Assembly (NCBI GenBank): GCA_946965045.2 | Contig: OX337229.1 | Location: 930,001 to 994,000, forward strand | Source: Epithemia pelagica | Taxonomy: Eukaryota; Bacillariophyta; Bacillariophyceae; Surirellales; Surirellaceae | DNA length: 64,000 nucleotides | Direction of reading: 5' to 3' | Shown: one piece after another, positions 1 to 9,286 of the stretch | Numbering within the stretch: the stretch's first letter is position 1 | Layout: every line of letters starts with the position of its first letter | Notes under the pieces: generated by a model | The model's input: the letters and a program-made list of their open reading frames with translations, nothing else | The model's database searches: none | Told to the model about the DNA's origin: nothing | Translations under genes and position numbers: made by a program

Positions 1-2
1 AA

Positions 3-1592
3 CCACGCTCCGAACCAACCACAGCCTCCCACTACGTTCCAGGAACAGTTTCGTGGTTGGTTCCATCACCACAGCAACACCACCAACAACAACACCGATA
101 CGTGCATTCCAAGACGCTACGAGCCGCCACTCGAACCCATTCGTACTACCACCACCAAGACCATGACAATCATCATGATGACTATGAGGAGGAGGAGGAT
201 ACTCATAATCCAGAACCCCTCCCACGTCCGCCCAATCCCGCCTCCTTTTCGCGATACGAAGCGCAGTATTCGTACAGTCAGTATGCACGTCGTGATTCGC
301 GTCGTCGTCCCTCCTACCATCGTCATCGTCCTTCCAGTACGGCACTCTTTCCACACTCCCCGGAATATGCACACGAAGAAGGAGAAGACGACGGAGACGG
401 CGACTATTATCATGGCAACGACGACTACGACGACTATGAAGAGCAAGAGGAGGAGGAGAACAATTCTTACAACGACAACGACGACTACTATGGTGTGGAC
501 CAAGACAAGGACCATCATCATCATCATCATAAAGACTGGAAAGACAACAATCAGCACTCTCCAAGCTACAGCAACAACAACAAGAATGGGGAACAACGGC
601 CACGACGACAACGACAACAACAATACCCAAAACAACAATCGTACAGCAACCCTCGAACCAGAGACTCGACGCGTGGATACGAACCGAAACGTTCGTCGCA
701 TCACCAACGTCGACCAGAGAATCGTGAACGACAATCCTTTGTTTCACAACCCGAACGATCCGAAACGAACCACAATGATAATAATCCCAATTTGGCCTGG
801 TCCTCGCCGCAATCGTCCTTGACCTGTCCCTTTACTCGGGGGGACAAGGTAATGGTGGAAGTGACCCAATTTGGACCGCTCGGTGCCAGTGTTGACATTG
901 TCGCCCATGCCTCGCACAATCCACAAGATATGATTGCCACCCATGAACCGCCCTTGGCCAAGGGATTGATTTATCAAGATGAAATTCGATACTTTCAACA
1001 AGGACGACACAATGTTCCCATTGTAGTGGGGGAAGTCTTGCCCGCCTATATCCTCAAGATCAAAACCGAACCGCCGCTCCAACAAGAAGAACCAGAAACT
1101 GAAGAACAAGAACAAGAACCGTTTGGCAATGGTCCCCAATCCTCCAACAACAACAAAAGGAGCAAGAACGATGACACCAATGATCTGAACCCAGTGGAAC
1201 TGGATGACTATGGACGACCCATACATCCCCGTCATCGTCGGACCTTTTCGACGAAACGATCCTATCCCCTGTACAGCATGACGGACGATGGCTTTTTCAA
1301 GTTGGACATTTGTTTGCGCATTTTTGGGAGTCAAGCCAAGGCCGAGTCTGTCGCCACGCTTGTCTTGGAACTCTTGCACAAACGGCAGTCGACCACTCCT
1401 GAGCGAGCTACCATTCCCATTGGGGACAAGTCCTCTCCGGATGAAATTGCTCGGTGGTTTCCCGGTGTGAGCAAATTGTCCTTTAAACGGGCCCTGTCGG
1501 CCCTCTACAAGCAAGGCAAGGTGGAACCCGGACGTCATTCCGTCACCTTGTTGGAGGTGGACAAAGAAGACGGAACCCATACCCACGAATAA
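3..1592 (+). CDS. CvfB-like S1/winged-helix RNA-binding protein, 5' partial
   Basis: The reading frame is open to the left edge with no ATG in the first codons, so the true start lies outside the window. The first ~250 residues are low-complexity and hydrophilic, with Gln, Asp/Glu, Tyr and a run of six His. An S1-like domain follows from about residue 258 (GDKVMVEVTQFGPLGASVD, then a GLIYQDEIRYF strand and VVGEVLPAYI). A second charged linker leads to a C-terminal winged helix (GDKSSPDEIARWFPGVSK, then LYKQGKVEPGR). That S1 plus winged-helix order, and the DKSSPxEI motif, are those of the bacterial CvfB/YitL family, which binds RNA. The winged helix is the clearest part. The long disordered N-terminal extension is unlike bacterial members. 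The stop codon is TAA. Cell location and targets are unknown; the assignment is by motif only. Confidence 0.75.
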   Translation, partial: PRSEPTTASHYVPGTVSWLVPSPQQHHQQQHRYVHSKTLRAATRTHSYYHHQDHDNHHDDYEEEEDTHNPEPLPRPPNPASFSRYEAQYSYSQYARRDSRRRPSYHRHRPSSTALFPHSPEYAHEEGEDDGDGDYYHGNDDYDDYEEQEEEENNSYNDNDDYYGVDQDKDHHHHHHKDWKDNNQHSPSYSNNNKNGEQRPRRQRQQQYPKQQSYSNPRTRDSTRGYEPKRSSHHQRRPENRERQSFVSQPERSETNHNDNNPNLAWSSPQSSLTCPFTRGDKVMVEVTQFGPLGASVDIVAHASHNPQDMIATHEPPLAKGLIYQDEIRYFQQGRHNVPIVVGEVLPAYILKIKTEPPLQQEEPETEEQEQEPFGNGPQSSNNNKRSKNDDTNDLNPVELDDYGRPIHPRHRRTFSTKRSYPLYSMTDDGFFKLDICLRIFGSQAKAESVATLVLELLHKRQSTTPERATIPIGDKSSPDEIARWFPGVSKLSFKRALSALYKQGKVEPGRHSVTLLEVDKEDGTHTHE

Positions 1593-1605
1593 ACACAAAC
1601 AACAA

Positions 1606-1734
1606 TGACAATTGGCATCCAGAACACTATACGGTGTGAATTCCATATGTGATCGATTAAGGATCCCTACTCTAGCTAGAGATTCATACAACAGCCACTT
1701 GCTAGTAATCCATTTGGTTTCACTTATGGCATCG
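1606..1734 (+). repeat. Left copy of a ~130-bp direct repeat flanking the nuclease-like gene
   Basis: This stretch matches 3240-3374 in the same orientation at roughly 80 percent by eye. Shared blocks include GGCATCCAG, TGTGTGAA/GGTGTGAA, TAAGGATCC, TACTCTAG, TAGAGATT, ACAGCCACTTGCT, CCATTTGG and ATGGCATCG. It begins shortly after the stop of the CvfB-like gene. It contains a perfect palindrome, CTCTAGCTAGAG, which the other copy has lost by one base. It shows no coding potential. Confidence 0.8.
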
Positions 1735-1888
1735 TTGTAAGGCAAATTGTGCATCATGCCAACAGTGGGAGCTATGTGAGATGAACAGTTCGGCACAACA
1801 TGAAATGAACCGAAGCAATGGCATGAAAAGAACCTTCTGATATGGTTGGTACTTGAAGGTAGTCGAAATCGGTCTCTTTCCACGTCGG

Positions 1889-3067
1889 TCAGAGAGTTGT
1901 ACCAGTCATATGAGGGACAATGTGCTTCGCGGCAAATGCACGAACGATTTCGTACTGTTCATTTTTGTCCACCATATCCAGCAGGTCGAGTTCGTTGCCG
2001 ACATCTCTGTAAGAAGGAGGTGCCAACAGACTCAATGCACTCGCCATGCTCATAGAAGCAGCTCCGCCAGTGGAAGCGGAGCCTTGATTGTTTTGATGTA
2101 ACGTTCCACCGCCTCCCGCTGAAGAGGAGATCAGACCGCTTCCAGATGATTGATCCTTGTCTTGTCCAGTTGAAGGTAGATCCTTTGAATCCTGGTCAGG
2201 CAGGTCACCTTCATCGTGATTAAATTTCACCCGCTTTCTGCCGTCCACGCTTTCGTTCGCCAAAGACTTGAGAACTGCTCGAAATGAAAGTCGATGGGCA
2301 AAAGTCGTTGGAAGTGCGCTTGCTGCTGGGGCGGAACCACTGAACAGGCTCTCCAACAAATGCTTTGCATCCGCTCCAGCTGTTTGACCAGACAGCTCGA
2401 GCTTGTAGACACAGATCTTTCGTTTCGCACCATCGGTCGCTTCGGCAAACCAAAAAAACCGCCAGGATTCGTTCAAATCAGTCAAAACCGAAACAACTGG
2501 AAAATCCATATTGAGGTAAGACGCGGCAAGATGCTCACACACCACTTCCGGGGTGTGATTCTTCTCTTCAAGGCTCCTGGGTTTCTTCAATTCCAACAGA
2601 GCTCGAATATTGCCCCGCACTGTGTCGGGTTGCGAATCTGCCGCTGTGGTGATTGCAACATCCGTAGTTCCGCTCATCTTTCGACTTGTTTGTTCACCGT
2701 TTGTCAACTCTACCGTCAACAGGTGCTGTTCTTGCTGCACATCTACCAATGCGAATTCCGATGGGATCTGAAGTATCTTTCGCAGGTGAGTCATGTAAGC
2801 ATTTCGATTGTCGTCGGAGTTTTCGTTTGAGCTGTCCCACTGAAACCCTTGGATACTTGTCAGGTTTTCCGCCTTGTTGGCCCACACGGAGTCCTTCATT
2901 TTCAGCCCCAGCCAACCCAACAACTCATTCATTCCTGTACCTGTGGCATTTGAAAGATCAATCGTATGCTTTCGCTTCCGTTCAAGCCCTATTTCAATGA
3001 GACCCTGTATGGCTTCTGGAGGAAAGTCATGCGGCAGCAGCAGCTGAGACGGCTGAATGGACGCCAT
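1889..3067 (-). CDS. PD-(D/E)XK-like, Crinkler-type nuclease-fold protein (putative)
   Basis: The first in-frame ATG is at 3067 (MASIQPSQLLLPHDF), giving 392 residues; an open stretch further upstream has only GTG. About residues 150-240 contain an alternating strand pattern with RALLELKKP, in which E-x-K has the spacing of the PD-(D/E)XK nuclease core, followed by a VVSVLTDLNESWRFFW strand-helix. This layout resembles the nuclease-like domains found in Crinkler-type and other accessory proteins of stramenopiles, but I cannot name a family with certainty. The C-terminal ~120 residues are Ser/Gly-rich with an acidic, Lys-containing linker. The gene is bounded by two direct repeats (1606-1734 and 3240-3374), which suggests the block moved or duplicated as a unit. 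Function is unknown; a nuclease role is inference. Confidence 0.55.
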   Translation of the reverse strand: MASIQPSQLLLPHDFPPEAIQGLIEIGLERKRKHTIDLSNATGTGMNELLGWLGLKMKDSVWANKAENLTSIQGFQWDSSNENSDDNRNAYMTHLRKILQIPSEFALVDVQQEQHLLTVELTNGEQTSRKMSGTTDVAITTAADSQPDTVRGNIRALLELKKPRSLEEKNHTPEVVCEHLAASYLNMDFPVVSVLTDLNESWRFFWFAEATDGAKRKICVYKLELSGQTAGADAKHLLESLFSGSAPAASALPTTFAHRLSFRAVLKSLANESVDGRKRVKFNHDEGDLPDQDSKDLPSTGQDKDQSSGSGLISSSAGGGGTLHQNNQGSASTGGAASMSMASALSLLAPPSYRDVGNELDLLDMVDKNEQYEIVRAFAAKHIVPHMTGTTL

Positions 3068-3239
3068 TGACGAGAGAATCAAAAGCCAAGGATCTGCAGT
3101 CTGCAGTGAGAACGAAGGGCAAAAAAACAACAACGAGACTCTCCTGGAATTTTCCCGCAAACACCATTGAGCGAGCCGAGTCCCGAGCACTAGTGACTAA
3201 CCTTGATCTACCTAGCTACTCCTCTCTACTAGGAGGCAA

Positions 3240-3374
3240 TGATTGACATTAGGCATCCAGGACACTCTACTGTGTGAATACCGTAGGTTATCAAGTAAGG
3301 ATCCATACTCTAGTAGAGATTGATGCAACAACAGCCACTTGCTGGTACTCCATTTGGTGTCACTCATGGCATCG
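3240..3374 (+). repeat. Right copy of the ~130-bp direct repeat
   Basis: This is the partner of 1606-1734 and lies 173 bp upstream of the nuclease-like gene's ATG. Both copies start near TGA and end near ATGGCATCG. The repeat spacing is about 1.63 kb, with one gene inside. The rest of 3068-3478 has short CTAC/CTAG-rich runs (around 3390-3413) and no gene. Confidence 0.8.
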
Positions 3375-3478
3375 TCCATGTCCCTACAAACTACCTACCT
3401 AGCTACCTAGCTTGTCCTCCATCTCCTTGTACGTGTGCGCGCAGGTTTCCTCCTCTCTGTCTCATCTGCCCGCTCCTC

Positions 3479-4369
3479 TTAAGGTATCCAACTTTCGGCA
3501 AAGGCATCCCATTCGGATTCGCCAATGGCCTTTTTGGTCAAGGCAATGCCATTTTCAAAGGGAACACCCTCCCATCCCGTTTTCATAAAGTTGCGAATGT
3601 TTTGGTGATCGGTACCGTCGGGATTGGCCTTGACATCCCGGTAGTATTCACCCCACAATTTCAGGGTATTTTCCTTGTCCAAATTGCTCAAGGCGGCATA
3701 GGACAAGACCTTGGCCGATCCTTCGTTTTCGCCCTGTTGGTTCACCAAGTCTCCATTTTTGAATTCCAACAATTGCGATTCGTAATGTTTGTCAATCATT
3801 TCAATGACGTCGGCAAACAAGAGGGCCGATCCGTCCATTTCCAAATTGGCATTGAACACTTCGCATTCGTCCGGAATGGTTTCACCGGCCGCACGAATGT
3901 CGTCCAACATGCGAGCTGGTTGCGAATCGACCACGGCACCACCCTTGGCCGTTGTACCGTCCCAGCCAAATCTGCAATGAGAACAAGAATGAGTTGTATA
4001 TTTTGAATGGTAGGCGTGTATTGTGTTTGGGGTGTTGGTTTCGTTGTGTATACAGGTTGTTGTTGTTGTTGTTGTTGTGTACAGGAAATCAGTATAGACA
4101 AACGTTCATTCCGGGTAAACGCCAAGAATTGAAAAAAAGTTTCATCCAGCCATTTCAAAAGACAATTGTATGAGAAGAACAACCACAAAAAAACACCTGA
4201 AGAAATAATGAACCACTGATACACACCGTAAAACATCCGACTTGTCCGTGGGTCCACGAATTTCGGCATTCAAATGAACCGATCGAGCCACGCTACCGGA
4301 TGGTGCAACGACAAAGGCCTCGGCTTGAGAGAAAATGAGGGCGGCAGCAACAAGCGAAGGAACCAACAT
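3479..4369 (-). CDS. HopJ-domain protein, plastid-targeted, two exons
   Basis: Exon 1 is 4227-4369 and exon 2 is 3479-3971. The 255-bp intron has GTGTGT at its 5' end and ends in CATTGCAG; the join reads SDVLRFGWDGT. The protein is 211 aa. The N terminus is a signal peptide ending at EAFVVAP, the diatom plastid bipartite pattern. From about residue 75 the protein matches the HopJ type III effector family: ADVIEMIDKHYE, then GTDHQNIRNFMKTGWEGV, the most conserved stretch of the family. HopJ was named from Pseudomonas effectors, but the domain is widespread in bacteria and algae and its biochemical role is unknown. A (GTT)n microsatellite lies in the intron. The gene is divergent from the plastid-targeted hydrolase at 4741, 371 bp away. 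Confidence 0.85.
4056..4078 (+). repeat. (GTT)n microsatellite inside the HopJ-gene intron
   Basis: About eight GTT units (CAA on the gene strand) lie in the 3972-4226 intron. The gene-strand sequence upstream of the acceptor is otherwise ordinary. Confidence 0.85.
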
Positions 4370-4740
4370 GGTTGTGTATACGAAAAGAGTCTGTTTCGTG
4401 AGTCGATTGTCACAGTGGTCGAACAAACGGGGCAAATCTTTGGGAGTTGATCTCTGATGGATGGAACAGACAGCCGTCGTGCGTGGTGGAAGCTCTTCAA
4501 CAATCTCTAGAGCGTAAGTATTATTATCCTCAATGATATACAAATTTTTAGTCACATCAGAAACCGATGGGAAGTCGGTCGGTGACGTCAGTTGTTGGAG
4601 CCTCGCTTTTGTCTCACATTTTTTCTTTGGGTTCCCTTTCTCTCCATTGAAGGAAAGCAAAATCGCCTCGACGACGACGACGACAACCAAACAAGTAGAA
4701 GATAGCGTCGTTTGCACATTCTTTGGAACGCAGTACCATC
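4370..4740. promoter_or_regulatory. Shared divergent promoter region of two plastid-protein genes
   Basis: The region is 371 bp between two ATGs facing away from each other (4369 minus, 4741 plus). It has no coding content. It carries TGACGTCA at about 4583-4590, a perfect CRE/bZIP-type palindrome; whether it is used is inference. Confidence 0.45.
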
Positions 4741-6164
4741 ATGACGACCCACACACGACGGCTCTCCATTGCCACACTTATGCTCTTGCTTGCCCTGGCG
4801 CCCCTGACAAGTCTGGCCTTTTTGCCCAGTCTCCAGACCACCACAACGGCCACGGATCGGTCGTCCTTGGAATATGTGTCACCCGACTTGACGGGTGTTC
4901 AAGAGGCAGCCTGTTTGGAAACGGGGCGTCGTATGCAACGGGTACCGGTGCCCGTCCCCACGACCATTAGCAAGACGGGGACAGTGGACATTTCCTTTTC
5001 GTATTGGCCAGCCACCAAGCAATCACAACAACCATCATTGGACTATCCCCTGGTCTTGATTCATGGATTTGACAGTTCGTGTTTGGAATATCGAAGTATG
5101 TGATCATTGATTGCTGGACCAGCCGCCATGCAACAACATTAACAACCACAACAAATGGACTTGTCTCATACTGTGTTGTGTGTGTCTTTTGATTGTTTGT
5201 ACTCTCTATTGGACGTGTTGTTGTGTTGTGTGTTGTTCTGTTGTTAGGATTGGGTTCTCGCTTGGCCGCGGAGGGCATTGACACGTATGCGGTGGATTTG
5301 TTGGGATGGGGCTTTACGCAATTGGAAGAGGTGGAAAGCTTTTCGGCCGAGGCCAAGGTGACGGCCTTGAATTCCTTCTTGGAAACGACGCTGGGCGGCG
5401 GCAAGTTTTGCCTGGCCGGGGCTAGTCTCGGCGGAGCTGCCGCCATTCAAGTGGCGGCCACCAATCCCCAGTGTGCTGGACTCGTCTTGATTGATGCGCA
5501 AGGATTTGTCGATGGCATTGGACCCATGTCGTTCCTGCCACAACCCGTCGCCCAATTGGGAGTACAAGTCTTGAGTAAGTGTCCTGCAACGAACAGTCAA
5601 GCAAGCAAACAATGACCAACTGGCGGTACTATGATAATAGTTGAATCGTCTCCTTCTCATTTGCTTCCTTCTCTCAACACAGAAAGTGTCCCCTTGCGTT
5701 CATCGGCCAACCAAATGAGTTATTTTGACAAGGAAACCTTTGCCACGGACGAAGCGGTCGTCATTGGCCGATTGCATTGTTTGCGCGAGGGCTGGAACAA
5801 TGCCCTCGTTTCCTTTATGCAATCGGGAGGCTTTGCTCCATCGACGCAATTGGCCCAAATTACCTGTCCCTCCCTCATTTTGTGGGGCCGTCAGGATGGG
5901 ATTTTGGAAGGTCCCGAATTCGCTCCCAAATTTTTACAGGCCTTGGCCAATGCCGAATTGGAATGGATTGAAGAATGCGGCCATGTGCCGCATTTGGAAA
6001 AACCCGATGAAACTACGGCCGCCATGGTACGCTTCTTGACCACACGCGTTCAACCCGAACGTCGAACGACTCCGTCGTCTCTGGTGGGAACAACAAGCGG
6101 GTGGATTGGCCTGGCCAGTGTCGGTGCTACAGCGGCCGTGTTGGCGGACCAATGGGCCTTTTAG
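4741..6164 (+). CDS. Alpha/beta hydrolase fold enzyme, plastid-targeted, three exons
   Basis: Exons are 4741-5095, 5248-5574 and 5683-6164. The introns (152 and 108 bp) open with GTATGT and GTAAGT, and phases join cleanly (LEYR-RLGSRL; VQVL-KSVPL). The product is 387 aa. A signal peptide ending in TSLAFLPS is of the diatom plastid type. The hydrolase core shows the oxyanion loop LIHGFDSS, the nucleophile elbow GASLGG, the acid loop ILWGRQDG and the catalytic His in ECGHVPHLEKP, in the order and spacing of the alpha/beta hydrolase superfamily. The C terminus has a hydrophobic, Ala/Gly-rich stretch (GWIGLASVGATAAVLA) that may touch the membrane. Substrate is unknown; plastid relatives include chlorophyll and lipid ester hydrolases. 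The stop is TAG. Confidence 0.88.
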
Positions 6165-6651
6165 ACACAAGACACAAAACTACCTAGGTAGCGTTTGAAA
6201 CAAGATTTTGCACAGTTGTCATGCTCCTTATGTGTTTCTCTCCTCGTAGTAGAGTTTCTAGAAATGGTTGACAAACGTTATTGGTAGTGAAGAAATCAGT
6301 GCGTTTTAGAAGATCCACGGTCAAGACCGAACCAGTGGATTTGTGACTTTGTTCGACGCTGTGACTCTATCTATTCCAAATTCTAAACTCGTGTGTATCA
6401 TCCAAGCCAATCTAGATGATGAAACACAAAAGACATGGGGCACACCAGCAAAAACCACATCCACTGTTGCATTCGCTGCTGCCCGGTCCACATGTCATGA
6501 GCGTTTTCCAATGCCATTGTTGTCGAGGAAATCATGCGTTCCATGGGGTGTGTCGGATCGGTTAGTGTGTGCCACGGACATTTAGTTTCACACACACTCG
6601 ACGTTGTGTGTAAGGTTCCATTCCTGTCGTGTCGTGAGCTGCTCCCATTCC
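6165..6651. other. Convergent intergenic region, no gene seen
   Basis: This lies between the 3' ends of the hydrolase and ZIP genes. Short open frames occur on both strands, but none has a convincing start or protein-like composition. Confidence 0.6.
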
Positions 6652-7980
6652 TCACGACGAATCCAAGAAGAGTTCGGATCCTACCATGATGACGACACCG
6701 GCAACCAGTCCCACGACAAAGGGCACGGAACTTTGGGTGGAATGCCGTCGTGCTTCCGGAAAGAGTTCCAGGACGGCTACGGTCGTCATGATTCCAGCCA
6801 CAAAGGCCAAGACATTGTCCATGGACATCCAGGAGGACGACGACGATACAGAGTCGTGATTGGTGGAAACCTGCAAGACAATGAGCGCCACCATGGCACC
6901 CAGGGGTTCAAAGAGTCCGGAAATACTGGCCAATCCAAAGGCGAGACAGGGCGAATGGGGTCGGGCGACCAAACAGGGAATGGCAATGGCAATACCTTCG
7001 GGAATATTGTGCAAGGCAATGGCCACAGTCGTGGTCACGCCCAATCGCATGGAATGCAGGGTACAAGCCGCCACGGCCAAGCCTTCGGGAAAATTGTGGA
7101 CCGCCAGCGACACAAACAAGAGCATGGTCACCCGCCAGGCCCGACGGGCACTTGCACTCGACAAATCGGTTCCCGACGTCCATTGCACCATCCAATGCGT
7201 TCGACTATTGTTGTTGTGGTTGTTGTTGTGAGGACGAGCCGTTTTGTTGTACGTGTCATGGTCGTCATTCATGGTGGTGGTGGTCGTCGTTGTAGTAGTA
7301 TCGCTCGACTGTGATCGACGAGGACTGTTGGTGACTTGTCGCTTGTAGAGTTCCGATTGGGCCGCTGTACCTTTGCGAGGAGCGGCCGTTGTCGTGGTGG
7401 TGGTGGTTGCTTGATTCGTAGGACCACCACCACACGACTCGTCCTGATCAAAGGAATGGGACGAACCCAATTCCTGGTCGTCGTCCTTCCACAACAATGC
7501 TTCTTCTTCATCATCGTCGTCGTCTTGCTGTTCGTGGTGGTCCAGTTGCAAAATGGCATCGGGTTCGGGAAAGGCACATTTGGACAAGAGCGCATACAAG
7601 GCACATCCCAGGGCAAATCCCACCCCTCGTTGCACCAAAAGAGGCGTGGAGACCCACTCCTGGTGGTCGTCCTGCAAACTTTCGGGCAACAAGGAGGCAA
7701 AACTGACCGTGACCATGACACTGCCCGCCAAGGATAACGAAAAGGCCATGTGCGCGGGACGGACCAAGGCCGTTGCAGTCGTCGTCGAATCGCCGTCTTT
7801 CTGGTTGCTGGTGGTGGTGGGACGACGACTCAAACAAAAGACACTGGCCGCCCCCAAACAGGTGGATAACCCAGCCAGCAGCGACAAGAGCAAGGGTTGA
7901 ATCCACAACGCATCTCCTCCTCCTTCACGACGGCCCTCTGTATTCAGCATCATGAGTTGTTCCGACAAGGACTGTTCCAT
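6652..7980 (-). CDS. ZIP-family divalent metal transporter
   Basis: This is a single exon of 442 aa with ATG at 7980 and stop TGA. There are hydrophobic helices near residues 25-50 (PLLLSLLAGLSTCLGAASVF), 75-95 and 110-130. A long His/Asp/Asn-rich cytoplasmic loop follows, and then the ZIP hallmark helices: HNFPEGLAVA and HNIPEGIAIAIP, the metal-binding TM4 and TM5 signatures. Two or three further helices end the protein. This fits the ZIP (SLC39) family, which moves zinc, iron or manganese into the cytosol. The overall layout resembles the GufA/ZupT-like branch more than the LIV-1 branch. The loop of about 130 residues with DHHEQQDDDDDEEE and NDDHD is a likely metal sensor or sink. The metal cannot be told from sequence. 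Confidence 0.9.
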   Translation of the reverse strand: MEQSLSEQLMMLNTEGRREGGGDALWIQPLLLSLLAGLSTCLGAASVFCLSRRPTTTSNQKDGDSTTTATALVRPAHMAFSLSLAGSVMVTVSFASLLPESLQDDHQEWVSTPLLVQRGVGFALGCALYALLSKCAFPEPDAILQLDHHEQQDDDDDEEEALLWKDDDQELGSSHSFDQDESCGGGPTNQATTTTTTTAAPRKGTAAQSELYKRQVTNSPRRSQSSDTTTTTTTTTMNDDHDTYNKTARPHNNNHNNNSRTHWMVQWTSGTDLSSASARRAWRVTMLLFVSLAVHNFPEGLAVAACTLHSMRLGVTTTVAIALHNIPEGIAIAIPCLVARPHSPCLAFGLASISGLFEPLGAMVALIVLQVSTNHDSVSSSSSWMSMDNVLAFVAGIMTTVAVLELFPEARRHSTQSSVPFVVGLVAGVVIMVGSELFLDSS

Positions 7981-8523
7981 TTTAGTTGGTGTTAATGTAT
8001 GCGATAGAAATGTGTCTATATTCTATGGAGAGTTTTGTGGGAAAACTAATCTGTGTGTGGTGGTGATGGTTGTTGGCAGCAACGGTCGAAATCCGTCGGT
8101 CTACACGTGTTCTCATTTTTCTATGGGAGATGGGAGGGTCATTGTTTTGGGTTTGGGGGGTTGTCGACTCAAACGCGACCCAATAATAAGCTTCCCGGCC
8201 CGGGAAGGATGACATATCTTTGGTTGTTCAACCAGACGACGCCCCACCGCCATTGCGAGCTCGGTCCAATCGAACCAAGGTAGGTGTGGTTGTACTTTGT
8301 CAGCATGGACCATGACGCCAACGAAGATAGATGAGTGTTTGGCGGATGTAGATGCAGGCGTCATAGGTGTGGCGGTGGCGCATTGGAGGAAGCCATGAGA
8401 AACGAAACCTGTGCCGTCCAAAGTCAATTCTCACGTTCATGATACACACATGTTGCTCTTGTCTCGTTTTGTTGTTGTGATTTGTATTTGTGACGCACAC
8501 AGAGATTCAATATACACAACACC
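7981..8523. other. Divergent intergenic region between ZIP and small plastid protein
   Basis: No supported gene. A minus-strand open frame at 7982-8215 starts with ATG (SSFPGREAYYWVAF) but turns into repetitive His/Asn and lacks support. The CCCGGCCCGGG-like stretch near 8197 is locally GC-rich. Confidence 0.5.
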
Positions 8524-8928
8524 ATGTCCAAGTTTACCTTTTTCCTTTGCGCTCTTTGGATTGCCGCCACTCAGGCCTTTGTGCCGTCCTCCCCGGCCCG
8601 GGCAGCCTTTGTTGTCTCGGCTCCCGACTCGGTCGCCGTGTCCATGGCCGAAGCCGATGACATGTACTGGGAAGGCGATGCTCCTCCCAGCAAGGTCTTG
8701 GGACCCATCATGTCCAAAATGTCGTCCGGAACCCTCGGTATCTTGAGTCTCTTGTTTTTGGGTGCCTGCGGATTCTCCTGCTACCAATCCCTCCTCTTGC
8801 AGCAAGAACCCGGTGCCATTGCCGATGGCAGCTGGGTCAAGTGGTACTACGTCTTGGGCAGCTTTGGAGGACCCTTGGCCTGGGGAACCCACGTCGCCTG
8901 CTGGATTCAACGTCAAAACGGCATGTAA
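8524..8928 (+). CDS. Small plastid-targeted membrane protein (unknown, possible thylakoid subunit)
   Basis: This is a single exon of 134 aa; the ATG follows CACACC. The signal peptide (FFLCALWIAATQAFVPSSPA) ends in the canonical diatom AFVP plastid-import site. After a further ~35 residues the mature protein is about 90 aa with two hydrophobic segments: GTLGILSLLFLGACGFSCY and the weaker WYYVLGSFGGPLAWGTHVAC. It ends in WIQRQNGM. The codon pattern is strongly biased to C/G-ending codons, as in highly expressed genes. The size, plastid targeting and membrane spans fit a small thylakoid or photosystem-associated subunit, such as the extra stramenopile PSI/PSII subunits. That is inference; I do not recognise the family. 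Confidence 0.8.
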   Translation: MSKFTFFLCALWIAATQAFVPSSPARAAFVVSAPDSVAVSMAEADDMYWEGDAPPSKVLGPIMSKMSSGTLGILSLLFLGACGFSCYQSLLLQQEPGAIADGSWVKWYYVLGSFGGPLAWGTHVACWIQRQNGM

Positions 8929-9286
8929 ACTCTGGAGTGCTGTTCTGATGGAGATTGGAGTTTTGTTGGATGGAACCACCCATCCCCGGAGTATTGGAAC
9001 GGAACCACCACGGCTACTGTGGTGAAGCGGAAAATCTAAGAATGATACACACCTGACTACCTAGTAGCGAACCATTGTTAAATTCTCTTTGGGAATCCTT
9101 CGTTTCGTCTTTTGTGACGGAATGATATGCCTCCCCTATCCAGGTAGTTGGTTCCATGAGATCCAACCGTGTGTCAGCGTTGGAAAAGCAAGTTGAGGCA
9201 CGAGTGTCGATTCGTTTGTCTAGAACAGGCGATTTTCATTCGATTGGCACTAGTAGGATTCGTTTTGCTAGCTGCGCATGTGGTCT
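8929..9286. other. Intergenic region, no gene seen
   Basis: This holds the 3' flank of the small plastid gene and the 3' flank of the minus-strand gene beyond. It has no convincing open frame. Confidence 0.6.

Noticed and set aside
117..734. A 205-codon minus-strand frame with many Val/Leu/Met
   Set aside because: It is the antisense of His/Asp/Asn repeats in the CvfB-like gene; the hydrophobic composition is an artefact of that.
744..1883. A 379-codon minus-strand open frame
   Set aside because: Fully antisense to the CvfB-like domains, which have clear homology features on the plus strand.
8113..8427. Possible small minus-strand gene
   Set aside because: No ATG in frame, mixed composition, and it lies in a promoter region.
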